DNA from: an uncultured Bacteroidales bacterium
GTDB lineage: Bacteria > Bacteroidota > Bacteroidia > Bacteroidales > Paludibacteraceae
Reading direction: 5' to 3'
NCBI GenBank assembly: GCA_946411385.1
Contig: CAMKDV010000001.1
Location: forward strand, 242,224-306,223
DNA: 64,000 bases
Part shown: positions 24,618-33,545 of the stretch, piece by piece
How the letters are laid out: every line of letters starts with the position of its first letter
Position numbering within the stretch: the first letter of the stretch is position 1
Program-made: the position numbers and the translations under genes
The notes under the pieces: model-generated
What the model saw: only the letters and a program-made list of their open reading frames with translations
Told to the model about the DNA's origin: nothing
The model's database searches: none

Positions 24618-25925
24618 CTATAGCACATGCAGGATGAGGCGGAGGGGACGTTTTTCGTTGGTGTCGCCTTTGAGTTCGAGGAGAACGGGATCGTCGGGGA
24701 GAGAGAGTTTGACGCCGACGAGTTCAGTCCATGGGGACAGGTTCTTGCGCGTCTTGCGGCTGCGCTGAATGGCACGTGTGGAGCGTTCACCCTTTTTGCG
24801 CTGGGGCGGGGATATTACGCCTTTCTGCAAAGCTGTGTCCGTTTCTGCGACAGTCGCCACGGAGAGCGGCTGACTGGCCAGGCGGCTGCAGTCTTCGGCA
24901 AACCTTACGCGCTCCTGATGTGACATGCCAATTGCTGTTCCGTGTTCGTTGATGGGTGGTTCGTTATGACGGATTTTGCGCCAGAGGTTAACGCTGATCT
25001 CGTCGGAGATATAAAATGACGAATCGACCGGAACAAGCGAAAAGTGCAGCTTATGACCTTTGATGCGGATGTTTCGGGTGAGGGCAGGTGATTCCGGGGC
25101 GGTTTGGTTTATCGGGTCGTCGGGAAGCGTGAGGGCAATACGGAAACCTATATAATTGGTTGCGGTTTCGGGTGTGTGCCACCGTCTGACGGAGATGTGG
25201 CTGTTAGCGACACACTCGTCGTAACTGCTGCCTCGCACCACGCGGAAACTGCCAGTGTCTGCCCCCAGCGGATCGGGTTTCGTGGACAGCGTGTAGGCGC
25301 CATATATGTCCTGGCACCACTCGGCTACGTTGCCTGTCATGTCGTAGAGCCCGAGTTCATTGGGATGTTTGCGTGCTACGGGATGCGTCCAGTTGCCGGA
25401 AGGGGTATAAGTCCAGCCGACGCTGTCGGCGCAGTTATCGCCCGCGAAGCGGAAAGCCTTGCTCTGTTCGCCTCCGCGTGCCGCGTACTCCCATTCGGCC
25501 TCTGTGGGCAGACGGAAAGGCAGGCCTGTAATACTGTCCAGCCTGCGGACAAACTCCTGACAGTCATACCAGTTGACATAAGAAATGGGATTATGCGGAT
25601 AGCCCGACGGGCTGAGTGACTCGCGGTCAGGCATAACGGCTTTCCAGAGCCGGTTGGTGACCTCGGTGGTAGCGATATAGAAAGGGGAAAGAAAGACGAG
25701 GTGGGCAGGTTTGTCGGTGTACATGTCGGGATCATACTGGTCGGGCGTGGCTCCCATGACGAACGAACCGCCTTCCACGCGCTGCATAGCGAACGAGACT
25801 CCGTTGACCTCAAATGAAATCGTGAGCAGGGAATCGGGAATCTGCGGCCGTCTCTTAGCGGAAAGAGGGAACTGAAGCATGCAGAGACATGAGAACAGGG
25901 ATGTCAGGATAAATCTTTTCACCAT
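24618..25925 (-). CDS. Exported SUMF1-domain protein lacking the FGE cysteines
   Basis: A 435-residue protein with a signal peptide (cleavage near residue 23). Residues ~50-265 form a formylglycine-generating-enzyme-like (SUMF1) domain: VEGGSFVMGATPDQYD, EVTNRLWKAVMP, ISYVNWYDCQEFVRRLD, RLPTEAEWEYAARGG, LYDMTGNVAEWCQD, FRVVRGSSYDE and IGFRI. In true FGE enzymes two cysteines lie shortly before the N-TPDS-LGFR segment. The aligned positions here hold other residues, so this is probably structural or binding, as in GldJ/GldK-like proteins. The C-terminal ~160 residues are not recognised. Probably periplasmic or outer-membrane associated. Confidence 0.8.
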   Translation of the reverse strand: MVKRFILTSLFSCLCMLQFPLSAKRRPQIPDSLLTISFEVNGVSFAMQRVEGGSFVMGATPDQYDPDMYTDKPAHLVFLSPFYIATTEVTNRLWKAVMPDRESLSPSGYPHNPISYVNWYDCQEFVRRLDSITGLPFRLPTEAEWEYAARGGEQSKAFRFAGDNCADSVGWTYTPSGNWTHPVARKHPNELGLYDMTGNVAEWCQDIYGAYTLSTKPDPLGADTGSFRVVRGSSYDECVANSHISVRRWHTPETATNYIGFRIALTLPDDPINQTAPESPALTRNIRIKGHKLHFSLVPVDSSFYISDEISVNLWRKIRHNEPPINEHGTAIGMSHQERVRFAEDCSRLASQPLSVATVAETDTALQKGVISPPQRKKGERSTRAIQRSRKTRKNLSPWTELVGVKLSLPDDPVLLELKGDTNEKRPLRLILHVL

Positions 25926-26109
25926 GCGGTAAATGTTGTTTCATCCGGGTATATGCAAATGCTGTGCCAAAGTGCGAAATGGCGAAAAAAATACAGAAAT
26001 ATGCGACACCCGCAAGATCATATAAACGCTACGGGTGCATATATAAATTTTTGTTCTAAAAATCGGCAAGGAATCAATAGGTTACGAAATGAAAATATAA
26101 ACCGGAAAA

Positions 26110-26142
26110 TTTGGATATAATAGGGTTTTTGTAGTAACTTTG
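26110..26142 (+). promoter_or_regulatory. Promoter upstream of the small lipoprotein and barrel genes
   Basis: TTTG at 26110-26113 and TAACTTTG at 26135-26142, 21 nt apart, ~88 nt before the ATG at 26230. The rest of 25926-26229 is AT-rich leader sequence without other signals. Confidence 0.65.
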
Positions 26143-26229
26143 CAGTGTTTTTCGAAGGAAAGAAAAACGGGAGAAAGCATCGCAAAAATGGCGAAATGAT
26201 GACAACAAAACAACAAAAATAACTAAAAA

Positions 26230-26640
26230 ATGAAAAAGATTATGAAGACAAAAACGATTATTTGGACAGTTATGGCTGTCGTAGTACTATTTGCAGTAAA
26301 CGGATGCAGACACATCCCTGGTAGTGAACAATGGTACATCCAGAAAGCAGCAAAACATTGTATCAAAAACGATGGGTTGCAGGCAGGTGAGAAACTGGTA
26401 TTTGTCAATGGAACGCAACGCCAGTGTGCGTGCGAATGGAACGGACAGCCGTGCAAGTATGTGGCGGTGAAGTACACCGTCAAAGAGGCAGACGGCGACA
26501 AGACACATCGCATTGTGCATCTGCTGATGAGCGAGAACGGCAAGCAGACGGTTGAGGTTAGTTTCGACGGCAAAGCCCAGTGGGTAATGGGCAGAGACAT
26601 TGATAGAATAAATGCTCTAATAAATGAAATGGGATGGTAG
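26230..26640 (+). CDS. Hypothetical small lipoprotein
   Basis: A 136-residue protein with an N-terminal membrane/signal segment and a Cys in the context VNGC that could be lipidated. The mature part has several cysteines (AAKHCIKNDG, RQCACEWNGQPCKY) and beta-strand-like stretches (YVAVKYTVKEAD, KQTVEVSFDG). No family is recognised. It lies 61 nt upstream of the outer-membrane barrel gene and may share its promoter. Confidence 0.6.
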   Translation: MKKIMKTKTIIWTVMAVVVLFAVNGCRHIPGSEQWYIQKAAKHCIKNDGLQAGEKLVFVNGTQRQCACEWNGQPCKYVAVKYTVKEADGDKTHRIVHLLMSENGKQTVEVSFDGKAQWVMGRDIDRINALINEMGW

Positions 26641-26701
26641 GACACATCCTCTATGATGACAAAAATAGCTCGAAAAGGCAAGAATACATCAATAAAATAA
26701 T

Positions 26702-28819
26702 ATGAATACTATGCGAGCAAAAAAATTCGTTTTCGCCATTGCACTAACAAGCGCGATGAGCAGTATGGCGCAGGAGAATGACACCGTGAAAGTGAATGCA
26801 GAAGATCTGGTGCTGCAGGAAGTGACGGTGGAGGCAAAGAATGTCATACAGAAAGTGGACAAACAAGTGCTGCTGCCGAACAAAGAGCAGCGCAAAGCGT
26901 CGTCGAACGGCATTGGGCTGTTGCAAAGTATGCAGATACCGCGGATAGTAGTCAATCCGACGGATAACTCGGTGAAGACATTGACCAATCAGGATGTGCA
27001 ACTGCGTATCAACGGCATCGAGGCGACGCAAGCGGAAGTGATGGCCATCAGTGTGAAAGATGTGATAAGGATAGAATATCACGACCAGCCGGGTGTGCGC
27101 TACAACGGGGCTGCTGCGGTGATAGATTATATAGTAAAGCACCGCGATACAGGCGGATTGCTGATGCTGGATGCGTCCAACGGCGTGACGATGACCGGAT
27201 GGGGAGAATATCATCTGTCGGGAAAAGTGCATGCAGGGAAATCGTCGATAAGTCTGGTAAGTCACTACTCGCCACGCGATGTGTACTGGACGCGGACGAA
27301 TGAAGAAGTGTACAACCTTAGTAGCGGAGTGGTAGAAAACACAGAGAAAGGCGAACCGACGCGATTCAAGAACAATCCTGTCAATCTGGGACTAACCTAC
27401 AACTGGACGAACGGGGAGAAGAACATGCTGAATATCACGTTGCGGGACAACATGCAGTTTGTGCCGTATGCGCAAAGCAACAGAGATTCACGGCTGTACC
27501 AGGGCACGGACAGTTTTAGCGTGCATGACCACGAAAGCAGCCAGTCGGTGTCGCCATCGCTGGACATATACTACCAGCACAACCTGCCGAACGATAACCA
27601 TATCTATCTGGATGTAGTGGGAACATACATAAGCAGCCGTAACGACCGGCGATTTGAGCAGACGCCGCTGGCAGGGACACAGGCAGACACGACGGATGTG
27701 AGGTCGGCTGTAAAAGGCGACAAGTGGTCGCTGATAGGCGAAGCTATCTATGAGAAGAAATGGGAGAACGCGGGACTGACGGTAGGCGCCAAGCATACGC
27801 AGCAATGGATGCGGAACACGTACCTCGGCGATGTGGATGAGACGGTTAACATGGTGACGGCTGAGACGTATGCTTTTGCGGAAGTGCAGCAACGGGTGGG
27901 ACGATTCTCATACGCAGCCGGAATAGGCGCGATGCACACGTATATAGAGCAAGGCGGACAGAAACAATCGAACTGGATAGCCCGTCCGCAACTGACGATG
28001 AGCGTGGACTGCGGGAAAGGGGTGTTCTGGAAATACAAGGCATATATGTCGGGCTACCAGCCGTCGCTGTCGGCAATGTCGGATGTGGCGCAGCAGATAG
28101 ACAAGTATCAGATCCGACGGGGTAATCCGAACCTGAAGCCTGTGATGTTTGTAGCCAACGAGACAGAGCTGTCGTGGCAGAGCAAGCATGTGAACCTCAA
28201 TCTATGGGCGAACTACAGCTATGACCATAAGCCGATTATGGAAGAGAGCTATGAGCAGATGACGGACGGAGGACAGATGGTGATACGCACGTATGACAAC
28301 CAGCGAGGTTTTCACAGGCTGCAGGTGGCTCCGAGCGTACAGGTACGATTGCTGCAAAACAAACTGATATTCACGGTGGCACCGTTTGCCAACTACTATG
28401 TTTCGCTGGGGAACAAGTATACGCATACCTATTTCAACCCTGGCGTGCGCGCAAGTGTGATGGGTATGTACAACGGCTGGATCTTCCATGCAGACGTGAC
28501 GACACGCAGCAACAACCTATGGGGTGAGACGCTGGAATATGGCGAGTTCTATCACACGATAGGCGTAGGCTACAACCAGGACAAGTGGGGTTTCCGAGTG
28601 ATGATGCTGAACCCGTTCTCGGCAAAAGGCTACAGCCGCGAGACGAAGGACCTGTCGGCCCTTGCGCCAAACACGCAGCATGCAGAGATGCGCGACTTCC
28701 GCCAGATGCTCATTCTCAACTTCCATTGCAATCTCGATTTCGGTACGCAACGACGCGACTCCGGCAAGCGGATTAACAATGAAGACAAAGAAAACGGTAT
28801 CTTGAGCGGAACGAAATAG
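26702..28819 (+). CDS. Outer-membrane beta-barrel protein with plug-like N-terminal domain
   Basis: A 705-residue protein of the Bacteroidota outer-membrane beta-barrel family related to TonB-dependent receptors. A signal peptide ends near SSMAQ. A plug-like domain follows (about 25-150; LVLQEVTVEAKNVIQKVDKQ, VQLRINGIEAT, IEYHDQPGVRYNGAAAVIDY), then a long strand-rich barrel. It lacks the usual N-terminal carboxypeptidase-like domain of SusC proteins. No SusD partner follows, so a polysaccharide utilisation role is not supported. The gene ends 12 nt before the convergent hflX stop, with a short hairpin (28818-28832). Confidence 0.8.
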   Translation: MNTMRAKKFVFAIALTSAMSSMAQENDTVKVNAEDLVLQEVTVEAKNVIQKVDKQVLLPNKEQRKASSNGIGLLQSMQIPRIVVNPTDNSVKTLTNQDVQLRINGIEATQAEVMAISVKDVIRIEYHDQPGVRYNGAAAVIDYIVKHRDTGGLLMLDASNGVTMTGWGEYHLSGKVHAGKSSISLVSHYSPRDVYWTRTNEEVYNLSSGVVENTEKGEPTRFKNNPVNLGLTYNWTNGEKNMLNITLRDNMQFVPYAQSNRDSRLYQGTDSFSVHDHESSQSVSPSLDIYYQHNLPNDNHIYLDVVGTYISSRNDRRFEQTPLAGTQADTTDVRSAVKGDKWSLIGEAIYEKKWENAGLTVGAKHTQQWMRNTYLGDVDETVNMVTAETYAFAEVQQRVGRFSYAAGIGAMHTYIEQGGQKQSNWIARPQLTMSVDCGKGVFWKYKAYMSGYQPSLSAMSDVAQQIDKYQIRRGNPNLKPVMFVANETELSWQSKHVNLNLWANYSYDHKPIMEESYEQMTDGGQMVIRTYDNQRGFHRLQVAPSVQVRLLQNKLIFTVAPFANYYVSLGNKYTHTYFNPGVRASVMGMYNGWIFHADVTTRSNNLWGETLEYGEFYHTIGVGYNQDKWGFRVMMLNPFSAKGYSRETKDLSALAPNTQHAEMRDFRQMLILNFHCNLDFGTQRRDSGKRINNEDKENGILSGTK

Positions 28820-28831
28820 CGGTCTGACCGC

Positions 28832-30226
28832 TCAGACGCTATCGTAGCGCTGGAAGAGGAAGTCGTTATAGGGATAGCGCTTGATATGTATAGCCTTGAC
28901 GCGGCTGTAGATGATGTCACGCAGTTCGTCGATGTTCGTCTTGTTGCGTGCGCTGATGAACACCACATTGGACGTGTTGCCGCTCTCGCCATGCGGACCG
29001 TTGAGCTTCGCCATCCAGGTGCGTTGCAGTTCTTCGAGGGAGATGTTCTCCCGCGAAGGCGGCAGCAGGTCATCTTCCTGTTGGGGAGTATAGGTGAAAG
29101 CGTCGATCTTGTTGAAGATGACTATCTCTTCCGGACGCTCCACGATGGTTCGTTTCTGGTTCTTGGCGCGATATTTGCCGCCACCTGCACTGTGCGCCTC
29201 GTTCCACGGATCGGACTCTTCGATGCGATGGTCTTTTTGCAGCAGTTCGTTGATGGTCTGTTCCACCACCTCATATTGCTCCTCGAAGTTCGGATGTGAG
29301 ATATCCACCACGTGGATGAGCAGATCGGCTTCGCGCACCTCGTCCAGCGTCGATTTGAACGACTCCACCAGGTTATGCGGCAGCTTGCGGATAAAGCCTA
29401 CGGTATCCGACAAAAGGAATGGCAGGTTGTCTATCGTCACTTTGCGTACCGTCGTATCGAGCGTGGCAAACAGTTTGTTCTCGGCAAATACATCCGATTT
29501 GCTCAGTAGGTTCATTATCGTCGATTTGCCTACGTTGGTATAGCCTACGAGTGCCACACGCACCATCTTGCCACGGTTCTGCCGCTGCGTGGCCATCTGC
29601 CGATCGATACGCTTAAGGTCTTCGCGCAGCAGGGCTATACGGTTGTTGATGATACGTTTGTCGGCTTCTATCTGCGTCTCACCCGTACCTCGGTTGGTGC
29701 CACCACCGCCACGCTGACGGTCCAGATGGCTCCACATACGCGTCAGGCGGGGCAACATATATTGCAGATGTGCCATCTCCACCTGCGTCTTGGCGTAGGA
29801 TGTCTGTGCACGACGGAGGAAGATCTCCAGGATAAGGATGGTGCGGTCGATGACACGGATTGGCCGTTGGCTATTGGCTGTTGGCTGTTGGCTGTTCAGC
29901 GCTTTCTCTATGTTGCGCAGCTGCCGCGGCGAGAGCTCGTCATCGAAGATGACCAGCTCGATAGGCGATTCGCAGCCAAGCTTGGCGGCGGAGTTAAAGG
30001 TTGCGATATACTCGCGAATCTCCTGTAGCTTACCTTCGCCGACGTAGGTGGTGGAGTTAGGCGACTCCATCCGTTGCACGAACCGCTTGACCGGACGAAT
30101 CTCGTTGGTGTCGGCCAGGAAAGCCAGTTCATCAAGATACTCGCGGGTGCGATCCTCCGGTTGGTACGGAGTTATCACGCCCACGAGTACAGATGGAACG
30201 AAGGTATCGGAATTAGAGTGCTCCAA
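28832..30226 (-). CDS. hflX: Ribosome-associated GTPase HflX
   Basis: A 464-residue GTPase with the N-terminal HflX domain (about 1-190) and the G domain. Seen are the linker GGGGTNRGTGETQIEADKR, G1 GYTNVGKST, G3 DTVGFI, and NKID for base recognition. HflX splits and rescues stalled 70S ribosomes under stress. In the N-terminal domain, between RNIEKAL and VIDRT, there is an extra ~14-residue segment (NSQQPTANSQRP) coded by a heptamer array. The gene begins inside the mdh 3' end (14-nt overlap), so it is co-transcribed with mdh. Confidence 0.95.
   Translation of the reverse strand: MEHSNSDTFVPSVLVGVITPYQPEDRTREYLDELAFLADTNEIRPVKRFVQRMESPNSTTYVGEGKLQEIREYIATFNSAAKLGCESPIELVIFDDELSPRQLRNIEKALNSQQPTANSQRPIRVIDRTILILEIFLRRAQTSYAKTQVEMAHLQYMLPRLTRMWSHLDRQRGGGGTNRGTGETQIEADKRIINNRIALLREDLKRIDRQMATQRQNRGKMVRVALVGYTNVGKSTIMNLLSKSDVFAENKLFATLDTTVRKVTIDNLPFLLSDTVGFIRKLPHNLVESFKSTLDEVREADLLIHVVDISHPNFEEQYEVVEQTINELLQKDHRIEESDPWNEAHSAGGGKYRAKNQKRTIVERPEEIVIFNKIDAFTYTPQQEDDLLPPSRENISLEELQRTWMAKLNGPHGESGNTSNVVFISARNKTNIDELRDIIYSRVKAIHIKRYPYNDFLFQRYDSV
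29860..29894. repeat. Heptamer array (TTGGCTG-type) inside hflX
   Basis: Five 7-bp units (TTGGCCG, TTGGCTA, then TTGGCTG three times) encode the Asn/Ser/Gln-rich insert NSQQPTANSQRP on the reverse strand. The insert length, about 42 nt, keeps frame. Confidence 0.85.
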
Positions 30227-31154
30227 TCTCGTGAAGAATATTGGTTGTTTTGGCTACTGCGTCGTGCGAAGCAGCGAACAGCGCTTTCTCCTCGTCGTTG
30301 AGGTCGAGTTCAACGATCTTCTCGATACCGTTCTTACCGATGATGCAGGGAACGCCCATCATGATGTCATCATAGCCATATTCACCTTCCAGCTTAGCCG
30401 ATGCAGGGATCATGCGTTTCTGGTCGTTGAGGATAGCGTCCACCATGAATGCTACCGAAGCACCCGGAGCCATCCAGGCGGATGTGCCCAGCAGACCGGT
30501 CAGCGTAGCGCCGCCTACCATCGTAGCTTTCACTACCTCGTCCAGCTCTTCTGCGCTCATCAGACTCGATACGGGTATGCCGCGATAAGCTGCCAGACGC
30601 TTCATCGGGATCATCGTCGTGTCGCCGTGACCGCCGATAACGAAAGCATCCACATCATGAGCATAGCAACCCAGCTTCTGGCTCAGGTAATATTTGAAGC
30701 GGCTGGAGTCCAGCGCACCACCCATACCGATCACGCGGTTGCGGGGCAGACCCATAGCTTTCAGCGTCAGATAAGCCATCGTATCCATCGGGTTGGATAC
30801 CACGATGATGATAGCGTTGGGCGAGTAGGAGAGGATCTGCGTAGCTACGCTCTTCACTATACCGGCGTTCACGCCGATAAGCTCCTCACGCGTCATACCC
30901 GGCTTACGCGGCAGACCCGACGTGATAACCACTACATCCGAACCGGCGGTCAGACTGTAGTCATTGGTGATGCCCTTCACTACGGTAGAGAAACCGATGG
31001 TCTGAGCCGATTGCATGATATCCATGGCTTTGCCTTCTGCAACGCCTTCCTTGATATCAATCAGAACAACTTCGCTGGCGATATTCTTCACAGCGATCAC
31101 ATTGGCGGCGGTAGCACCTACGTTACCTGCACCTACAACTGTAACTTTTGACAT
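30213..31154 (-). CDS. mdh: Malate dehydrogenase
   Basis: A 313-residue NAD-dependent malate dehydrogenase of the LDH-like type. Rossmann motif VTVVGAGNVGATAANV at the N-terminus, VVLIDI ending the second strand, VVITSGLPRKPGMTR, and the catalytic-His region IGGHGDTTMIP. It interconverts malate and oxaloacetate; in Bacteroidales it feeds the fumarate branch that ends in fumarate reductase. The start at 31154 (MSKVTVVG) is preferred over an upstream in-frame start. Its long leader contains a duplicated heptamer array and a promoter at 31281-31312. Confidence 0.95.
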   Translation of the reverse strand: MSKVTVVGAGNVGATAANVIAVKNIASEVVLIDIKEGVAEGKAMDIMQSAQTIGFSTVVKGITNDYSLTAGSDVVVITSGLPRKPGMTREELIGVNAGIVKSVATQILSYSPNAIIIVVSNPMDTMAYLTLKAMGLPRNRVIGMGGALDSSRFKYYLSQKLGCYAHDVDAFVIGGHGDTTMIPMKRLAAYRGIPVSSLMSAEELDEVVKATMVGGATLTGLLGTSAWMAPGASVAFMVDAILNDQKRMIPASAKLEGEYGYDDIMMGVPCIIGKNGIEKIVELDLNDEEKALFAASHDAVAKTTNILHEIGAL

Positions 31155-31201
31155 GTGTTTTGTGTTTATTTTGTTATTCAATATATATTTTATTCTCAAT
31201 T

Positions 31202-31275
31202 CCCCTTTCACTTTTCACCTTTCAATTTTCAAATTCCTTGCCCCTTTCACTTTTCACCTTTCAATTTTCAATTTG
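31202..31275. repeat. Duplicated heptamer array (CTTTCAC-type) in the mdh leader
   Basis: Two ~31-bp copies (starting 31202 and 31241, 39 bp apart) each made of 7-bp steps such as CTTTCAC, TTTTCAC, CTTTCAA and TTTTCAA. They lie between the mdh promoter and its start codon and are expected in the 5' UTR. Confidence 0.8.
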
Positions 31276-31280
31276 CTCTG

Positions 31281-31312
31281 CAAAGTTAATACATTTTTTT
31301 GACATTTGCAAG
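31281..31312 (-). promoter_or_regulatory. Promoter for mdh-hflX
   Basis: Reverse-strand CTTG at 31309-31312 and TAACTTTG at 31281-31288 with 20 nt between. The predicted leader to the ATG at 31154 is ~120 nt. Confidence 0.7.
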
Positions 31313-31464
31313 TTTTCAGGCATAAAAAACGCCCGAATAGCAAAAAAATTCCTCTTTCTGCCACTGCCGGCAACAAATCTGCGCCCTTCCACCCCTATTC
31401 TGACATGTCTGTTTGTATTTTTAATGAAATATGAGGGCTGTTTTGCATTTTTATACTACTATGT

Positions 31465-31496
31465 ATTGCATAGTTCTGAATTTTTTAGTAATTTTG
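31465..31496 (+). promoter_or_regulatory. Promoter for the pspC/padR genes
   Basis: ATTG at 31465-31468 and TAATTTTG at 31489-31496, 20 nt apart, with one change from consensus in each box. The ATG is at 31532. Confidence 0.6.
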
Positions 31497-31531
31497 CATC
31501 GGATTAGAAAAAACACTAAAATTTCACGATA

Positions 31532-31744
31532 ATGGAAGCAAAAAAACTTACACGCAGCGCCAACAAGATGCTGGCAGGCGTATGTGGCGGTATCGCCGAG
31601 TATTTTGACATCGATCCTACGCTCGTGCGCGCAGCTTATGCCGCACTGACGATCTTCACCACGGGCTTCCCGGGCTTGTTGCTCTACATCTTGCTCATGC
31701 TCATCATGCCCAAGGATGACGACAACTACACCATCCTCAACTAA
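31532..31744 (+). CDS. PspC domain protein
   Basis: A 70-residue protein that is almost only a PspC domain: KLTRSANKMLAGVCGGIAEY, FDIDPTLVRAAYA, and a membrane helix FPGLLLYILLMLIMP. PspC proteins sit in the inner membrane and sense envelope stress. It is followed 15 nt later by a PadR regulator, then by a membrane protein whose N-terminus looks like that of PspC-containing proteins but which has no PspC domain. Confidence 0.85.
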   Translation: MEAKKLTRSANKMLAGVCGGIAEYFDIDPTLVRAAYAALTIFTTGFPGLLLYILLMLIMPKDDDNYTILN

Positions 31745-31759
31745 CCGTTCATCACCGCT

Positions 31760-32080
31760 ATGGTAGAGAACATCAAAAGCCAGATGCGCAAAGGGATATT
31801 GGAGTATTGCATCCTGTCGATCATCAACCGGCAAGAGGTTTATACCTCCGATATCCTCAACGCGCTGCAAGAAGCCGACCTGCTGGTGGTGGAGGGAACG
31901 GTATATCCGCTCCTCTCGCGCCTGAAGAACAACGGTCTGCTCAAGTACCGCTGGCAGGAATCGACCGACGGACCGCCTCGCAAGTATTTCACCCTCACCG
32001 ACGAGGGCAAAGACCTGCTGGCAACACTCAATCAGGAGTGGGGAACTATCAGTAACGCTATCAACAAAATCACCCGATAA
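31760..32080 (+). CDS. PadR-family transcriptional regulator
   Basis: A 106-residue winged-helix regulator of the short PadR type: GILEYCILSIINRQEVYTSD, the recognition region VVEGTVYPLLSRLKNNGLLK, the wing WQESTDGPPRKYFTLTDEG, and a C-terminal dimer helix. PadR/PspC pairs are widespread in Bacteroidota. It probably controls this operon. Its stop shares one base with the next start. Confidence 0.9.
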   Translation: MVENIKSQMRKGILEYCILSIINRQEVYTSDILNALQEADLLVVEGTVYPLLSRLKNNGLLKYRWQESTDGPPRKYFTLTDEGKDLLATLNQEWGTISNAINKITR

Positions 32081-32871
32081 TGAAACTCACACGTACAATC
32101 AACCTGCAAGGCGTAGTCTTCCATATCGACGAAGATGCCTACCAGTTGCTCAAGACCTATCTTGAAGATATCGCGAGCCGCTTGCCGCAAGACGAGCAGA
32201 AAGATGTCATGGACGACCTTGAGAGCCGCATAGCCGAACTGTTCCAGTCGGCACTGTTTGCACAAAAATCCGAGTCGGTAACCATCCAAATGGTACGCGA
32301 CGTACGCGCACGCATAGGCGAACCTAATGAGTTTGGCGAGAACAAACGACCTGCCATCAAGCGCGCACCTATCACCCGTCAGGGCGTAGGACGAGTACTG
32401 TCCATCGTATTCAAAGCCATCCTTATCATCATCGCCATCCAGCTTCTTTTCCCTGTTCTGGCAGTCATCTTCGCTCTGATCATGGCCTTCTTCGGCGTAA
32501 GTATCGGAGGTATGGCGTTAGTGCCGGCATTGGGCTTCACGCTGCTTGACGGCAGTGCGGGCTGGACGTGGCTCCTTTGCCTGTCGGCCATCGCTGCGGT
32601 AGGTCTGCCCTTGTATATGATCGTCCATTGGATAGTCAAGTACAGCACCGAGCGCAAACACCCGAGTCTGCGTTTCTGGATCATCACCTTGCTGATATGG
32701 CTCTTCTCGCTATGCGGATTGGGAGCTTCGGTAGGAAAGATTGTTTCCGTCAACAAAGAGAATATTACCGTCATAAAGCAAGTCATCGACGAGGCTGTCG
32801 ATGACGAGGCTTTTGTGATGGATATGGATGATGTTGTTGATGCGGATGAGCAGTCATCCGCAGCGGATTAA
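32080..32871 (+). CDS. Membrane protein of the PadR/PspC operon
   Basis: A 263-residue protein. The N-terminal ~90 residues (TRTINLQGVVFHIDEDAYQL, DEQKDVMDDLESRIAELF, MVRDVRARIGEPNEFGE) match the cytoplasmic part that precedes PspC in many Bacteroidota proteins. The rest holds about four membrane segments (near 105-150, 160-185, 205-225) and an acidic tail. The PspC domain expected between them is missing and is encoded separately by the 31532 gene. It ends with a 4-base convergent overlap with the next reverse gene. Confidence 0.7.
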   Translation: MKLTRTINLQGVVFHIDEDAYQLLKTYLEDIASRLPQDEQKDVMDDLESRIAELFQSALFAQKSESVTIQMVRDVRARIGEPNEFGENKRPAIKRAPITRQGVGRVLSIVFKAILIIIAIQLLFPVLAVIFALIMAFFGVSIGGMALVPALGFTLLDGSAGWTWLLCLSAIAAVGLPLYMIVHWIVKYSTERKHPSLRFWIITLLIWLFSLCGLGASVGKIVSVNKENITVIKQVIDEAVDDEAFVMDMDDVVDADEQSSAAD

Positions 32872-33491
32872 CGGATAAAATGCATCGGCTGCCACGGTTC
32901 TCGTTCGGGGTACTGTGGCTTGCCGTCGGCATGAATCTTCTTCAGTAGGAATGCCATGTTGTTCGCCAGTGTGCGCATCGTTTGCATCCCTTCGGTATCC
33001 AACGCAGCCTGACCGGGTTCGCGACCATACACGATGTTCCAGTACTGCGATGTTACGATGGGCATGTTCATCATCTCAAATGCCATGTTCATCGTTTGAT
33101 AAGCAGCCGTAGCACCGCCACGACGGCACACCGCCACCGTGGCGGCGGGTTTGTTACGGAACAGATCTCCGGCAGAGTAGAACATCCTGTGCAGCAGCGA
33201 TAGTGCTGCACCTGTAGGTTGTCCGTAATATACCGGCGAACCGATGATGAATGCGTCGGAAGTTTTCATCTGCTCTATCACGCGATTGCAGATGTCATCG
33301 TCGAACGTGCAACGCCCCAACCCCTGCGCTTTGCACCGCGAGCAGGCTATACACGAGCGTACGGGTTGTACGCCTATCTGCATGATCTCGGCTTCTACGC
33401 CGTTCTTCTTCAGCTGCCCGGCTATTTCGCTCAGCGCGATAAACGTGTTGCCCTGCTTGTGAGGACTGGCATTCACCAAAAGGACTTTCAT
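32868..33491 (-). CDS. Flavodoxin-fold NAD(P)H-dependent reductase
   Basis: A 207-residue flavoprotein of the NADPH-dependent FMN reductase type: LLVNASPHKQGNTFIAL forms the FMN phosphate loop, CIACSRCKAQGLGRC is a Cys motif common in iron-sulfur-flavoprotein relatives, and DAFIIGSPVYYGQPTGA follows. The substrate cannot be told. It lies 54 nt downstream of the BamA-like gene on the same strand. Confidence 0.85.
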   Translation of the reverse strand: MKVLLVNASPHKQGNTFIALSEIAGQLKKNGVEAEIMQIGVQPVRSCIACSRCKAQGLGRCTFDDDICNRVIEQMKTSDAFIIGSPVYYGQPTGAALSLLHRMFYSAGDLFRNKPAATVAVCRRGGATAAYQTMNMAFEMMNMPIVTSQYWNIVYGREPGQAALDTEGMQTMRTLANNMAFLLKKIHADGKPQYPEREPWQPMHFIR

Positions 33492-33545
33492 ATACTGTAA
33501 TTTTATTGTTTCCGTTGCTGCTTAAGAAATGGTACTGTTGCTCGT

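Noticed and set aside
26702..28819. A SusC-type polysaccharide utilisation locus
   Set aside because: No SusD gene follows, and the protein lacks the N-terminal carboxypeptidase-like domain of SusC proteins.
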